A stretch of DNA of 64,000 bases from positions 1 through 64,000 of the forward strand of contig JAFAYL010000048.1 of assembly GCA_019240405.1 (NCBI GenBank), given 5' to 3'. Below the pieces are notes generated by a model. The model saw nothing but the letters and a program-made list of their open reading frames with translations. It ran no database searches and was not told where the DNA came from. Within the stretch, counting starts at the first letter, position 1; every line of letters begins with the position of its first letter. This stretch comes from Acidobacteriaceae bacterium (lineage in GTDB: Bacteria; Acidobacteriota; Terriglobia; Bryobacterales; Bryobacteraceae). Shown piece by piece: positions 62,566 through 64,000 of the stretch. The position numbers and the translations under genes were made by a program.

Positions 62566-63240
62566 ATGTCTACTCACGCACAAATCCATGCAAACCGCTT
62601 GAACGGCGCGCTCTCCACCGGTCCGAAAACGCCGGAAGGCAAAGCCAAATCCTCATTAAATGCTGTGAAAACCGGGCTCACCGGCCGCACTGTCCTGCTG
62701 CCTAGCGACGATGCCGCCGCCTATCAGAAGCACGTCCAGCGCTTCTTCGATCAATACAAACCCGCCGGCGATGAAGAATCCGCTCTCACGCAATCGCTCG
62801 CCGACACCGAATGGCGCTTGCTCCGCATTCCCTCGCTCGAAATGGGCATCTACGCCATCGGCCGCCTCGCGCTCGCCAAACAATTCGAGCACGAAGAAGA
62901 CCCACAGGTCCGCGCCTCGCTCATCGAAGCGCAAGTTTTTCTCACCTATCGAAGAGACCTCAACAACCTGAGCATTCAGGAAGCCCGCCTGCGCAAGCAG
63001 CGCGAGAAAGATCAAGCCGAGCTACAAAAGCTGCAACACGAGCGTAAACAACGCCGTGAGAATCAGATGACGCAAGCCTGGCAGCTTTATCATCAAGCCC
63101 AAAAAGCCAGCGAGGTGTTCGATGCCGCCGAATTTGGGTTCGAATTTTCAACTGAAGAAGTCGAGCGCCACGCTGCCGAGGTGAGCAAGAAGATGGCCAT
63201 CTATAACCATACGTATTACGACAAAAAACGCGCCGCCTAA
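62566..63240 (+). CDS. Conserved acidobacterial protein with GPKTxEGKAxSxxNAxKxGLTG motif
   Basis: A 224-residue protein from MSTHAQIHANRLNGALSTG. The motif GPKTPEGKAKSSLNAVKTGLTG near 17-38 recurs in many proteins of Acidobacteria and other soil phyla and is often present in several copies per genome. The rest is helical and charged with a coiled-coil-like segment (EARLRKQREKDQAELQKLQH) and an acidic and aromatic C-terminus. I do not know a function. A REP-like hairpin follows the stop directly. The start is chosen at MSTHAQ; the frame is open from 62422. Confidence 0.75.
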   Translation: MSTHAQIHANRLNGALSTGPKTPEGKAKSSLNAVKTGLTGRTVLLPSDDAAAYQKHVQRFFDQYKPAGDEESALTQSLADTEWRLLRIPSLEMGIYAIGRLALAKQFEHEEDPQVRASLIEAQVFLTYRRDLNNLSIQEARLRKQREKDQAELQKLQHERKQRRENQMTQAWQLYHQAQKASEVFDAAEFGFEFSTEEVERHAAEVSKKMAIYNHTYYDKKRAA

Positions 63241-63280
63241 TTGTAGGGGCGGGGCCTGCCGGGCCCGTATGCCCGGCCCG
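63241..63280. repeat. REP-like GC-rich palindrome
   Basis: Right after the stop, TTGTAGGGGCGGGG leads into the 7-base stem GCCGGGC (63258-63264) and its complement (63271-63277) with six-base loop CCGTAT, then another GCCCG. There is no T-run, so it looks like a repetitive extragenic palindrome more than a terminator. Only one copy was seen in this window. Confidence 0.5.
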
Positions 63281-63428
63281 AATGCCCTCGCCTGGCAGGC
63301 GCGCACACACTGCCGTCTTCTTGCACCTAAATTCCTCATCATTTCCTCACGTTTTTGGTTACAAGCGTGTGAAGGCGATTCCGGGCATGCGTTGCGCGGG
63401 TTAGACTGATTTTTTCAGGGTCACTCGC

Positions 63429-64000
63429 ATGTCAAAGTTCCATTTCAACGCAGTATCGTTCTGCCTTGGGCTCGCCTTGCTCTTGGGCTTAGTTTCAAAC
63501 CCCGCGCGCGCTCAGCAAGTGCTCGGAGCGATTACCGGCACTATCAAAGACTCTTCCGGCGCGTCAGTCCCCGGAGCAGCGGTGAAAGCGCGCAACACGT
63601 CGACTAATCTTCAGGTCAGCGTCGAAACGCAGTCAAACGGTTTCTATTCCATTCCGAACTTGCCGATAGGGGCCTATGAGTTAAGCTTCAGCAAATCGGG
63701 ATTCGAGACCGAAACTCACCCCGAAGTGCTTGTCCAAGGCGATCGGACGACAACCGTGGACGGCAATCTCAGAGTCGGCGCGACGACCACTACAGTCGAA
63801 GTTGTCGGGACCCCTCTGATGAATCAGGTCGATACGACAAACGGCTATGTCGTCGATCAATTGACCATTCAGGAAACGCCTCTCGGAACCGGAAGCTTCA
63901 CGCAGCTCGCGATTCTCGCTCCCGGAGTCCACGCGGATTTCCTGGCCGGCGCGGGCAGCAACGCAGGACTCGGCAATCAAGCCATCTTCGCCAACGGCCA
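63429..64000 (+). CDS. TonB-dependent-receptor-type protein with carboxypeptidase-regulatory domain (partial)
   Basis: An open frame of 190 codons running off the right edge. Signal peptide MSKFHFNAVSFCLGLALLLG, then AQQVLGAITGTIKDSSGASV, a CarboxypepD_reg domain (VPGAAVKARNTSTNLQVSV; NGFYSIPNLPIGAYELSF), a linker (TTVEVVGTPLMNQVDTTNGY) and the start of a plug-like segment (IQETPLGTGSFTQLAILAPGV). This is the layout of the large acidobacterial outer-membrane proteins resembling TonB receptors. AGGGT precedes the ATG by about 8 bases. Only the N-terminal fifth is in the window. Confidence 0.9.
   Translation, partial: MSKFHFNAVSFCLGLALLLGLVSNPARAQQVLGAITGTIKDSSGASVPGAAVKARNTSTNLQVSVETQSNGFYSIPNLPIGAYELSFSKSGFETETHPEVLVQGDRTTTVDGNLRVGATTTTVEVVGTPLMNQVDTTNGYVVDQLTIQETPLGTGSFTQLAILAPGVHADFLAGAGSNAGLGNQAIFANG

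Overview
The window reads as a chromosomal piece of an Acidobacteriota genome, most like the Solibacter/Bryobacter group. This is inferred from gene content: two stand-alone MacB-like permeases of the acidobacterial duplicated orphan permease (ADOP) type, three Hanks-type Ser/Thr kinases fused to beta-propeller or TPR domains, an ECF sigma factor of the acidobacterial type, many secreted beta-rich proteins (cohesin-like, dockerin-like, Kelch, FG-GAP, BACON-like) and the start of a carboxypeptidase-regulatory-domain/TonB-receptor-type protein at the right edge. No rRNA, tRNA, CRISPR array, prophage or intact insertion sequence was seen.

Layout. 1-10 kb: a broken kinase/propeller gene, two small secreted proteins, a kinase-TPR protein and an ADOP permease, punctuated by two truncated copies of the 3' end of a rhodanese gene. 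9-12.8 kb (minus strand): murQ, murA, intact rhodanese gene and two small genes; erpA lies upstream behind a terminator. 13-15.5 kb: two sigma/anti-sigma modules facing each other tail to tail. 15.6-22 kb: thrS, an ArnT-like glycosyltransferase, a two-gene SMR pair, then a shrunken relic of the sigma/thrS locus whose end overlaps the start of an HpnI-like glycosyltransferase. 22-24 kb: gene debris around a CPBP protease and YhhQ. 24.8-31.8 kb: a minus-strand redox/ion-channel cluster (SnoaL-like, MDR oxidoreductase, DUF5996, TMEM175, LysR) and a plus-strand TetR-oxidoreductase-MBL group. 34-42 kb: second ADOP permease, hydrolase, an amidase preceded by a 58-codon overlapping gene, and an S9 peptidase with an extra C-terminal domain. 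42-48 kb: secreted propeller, acyl-CoA dehydrogenase relic, convergent dockerin and cohesin genes, intact acyl-CoA dehydrogenase. 48-51.5 kb: secreted phosphatase, radical SAM protein and HDAC-like deacetylase. 51.5-56 kb: three cell-surface proteins. 56-59.6 kb: ECF sigma factor overlapping a frameshifted kinase. 59.7-64 kb: PemK/MazF toxin-antitoxin pair, VOC protein, serine hydrolase, a protein of unknown function with a REP-like hairpin, and the start of a TonB-receptor-like gene.

The strongest unusual signal is the number of internally deleted or truncated second copies of genes whose intact copies sit in the same window: rhodanese (two), sigma factor, thrS, amidase and acyl-CoA dehydrogenase. 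At least one deletion junction shows microhomology, and one relic appears to have left its promoter and leader to a new downstream gene. The second is a cohesin-like surface protein encoded convergently with a dockerin-like secreted protein, sharing their stop codons. Three large genes carry single-base frameshifts; whether these are biological or assembly errors cannot be told from sequence alone.
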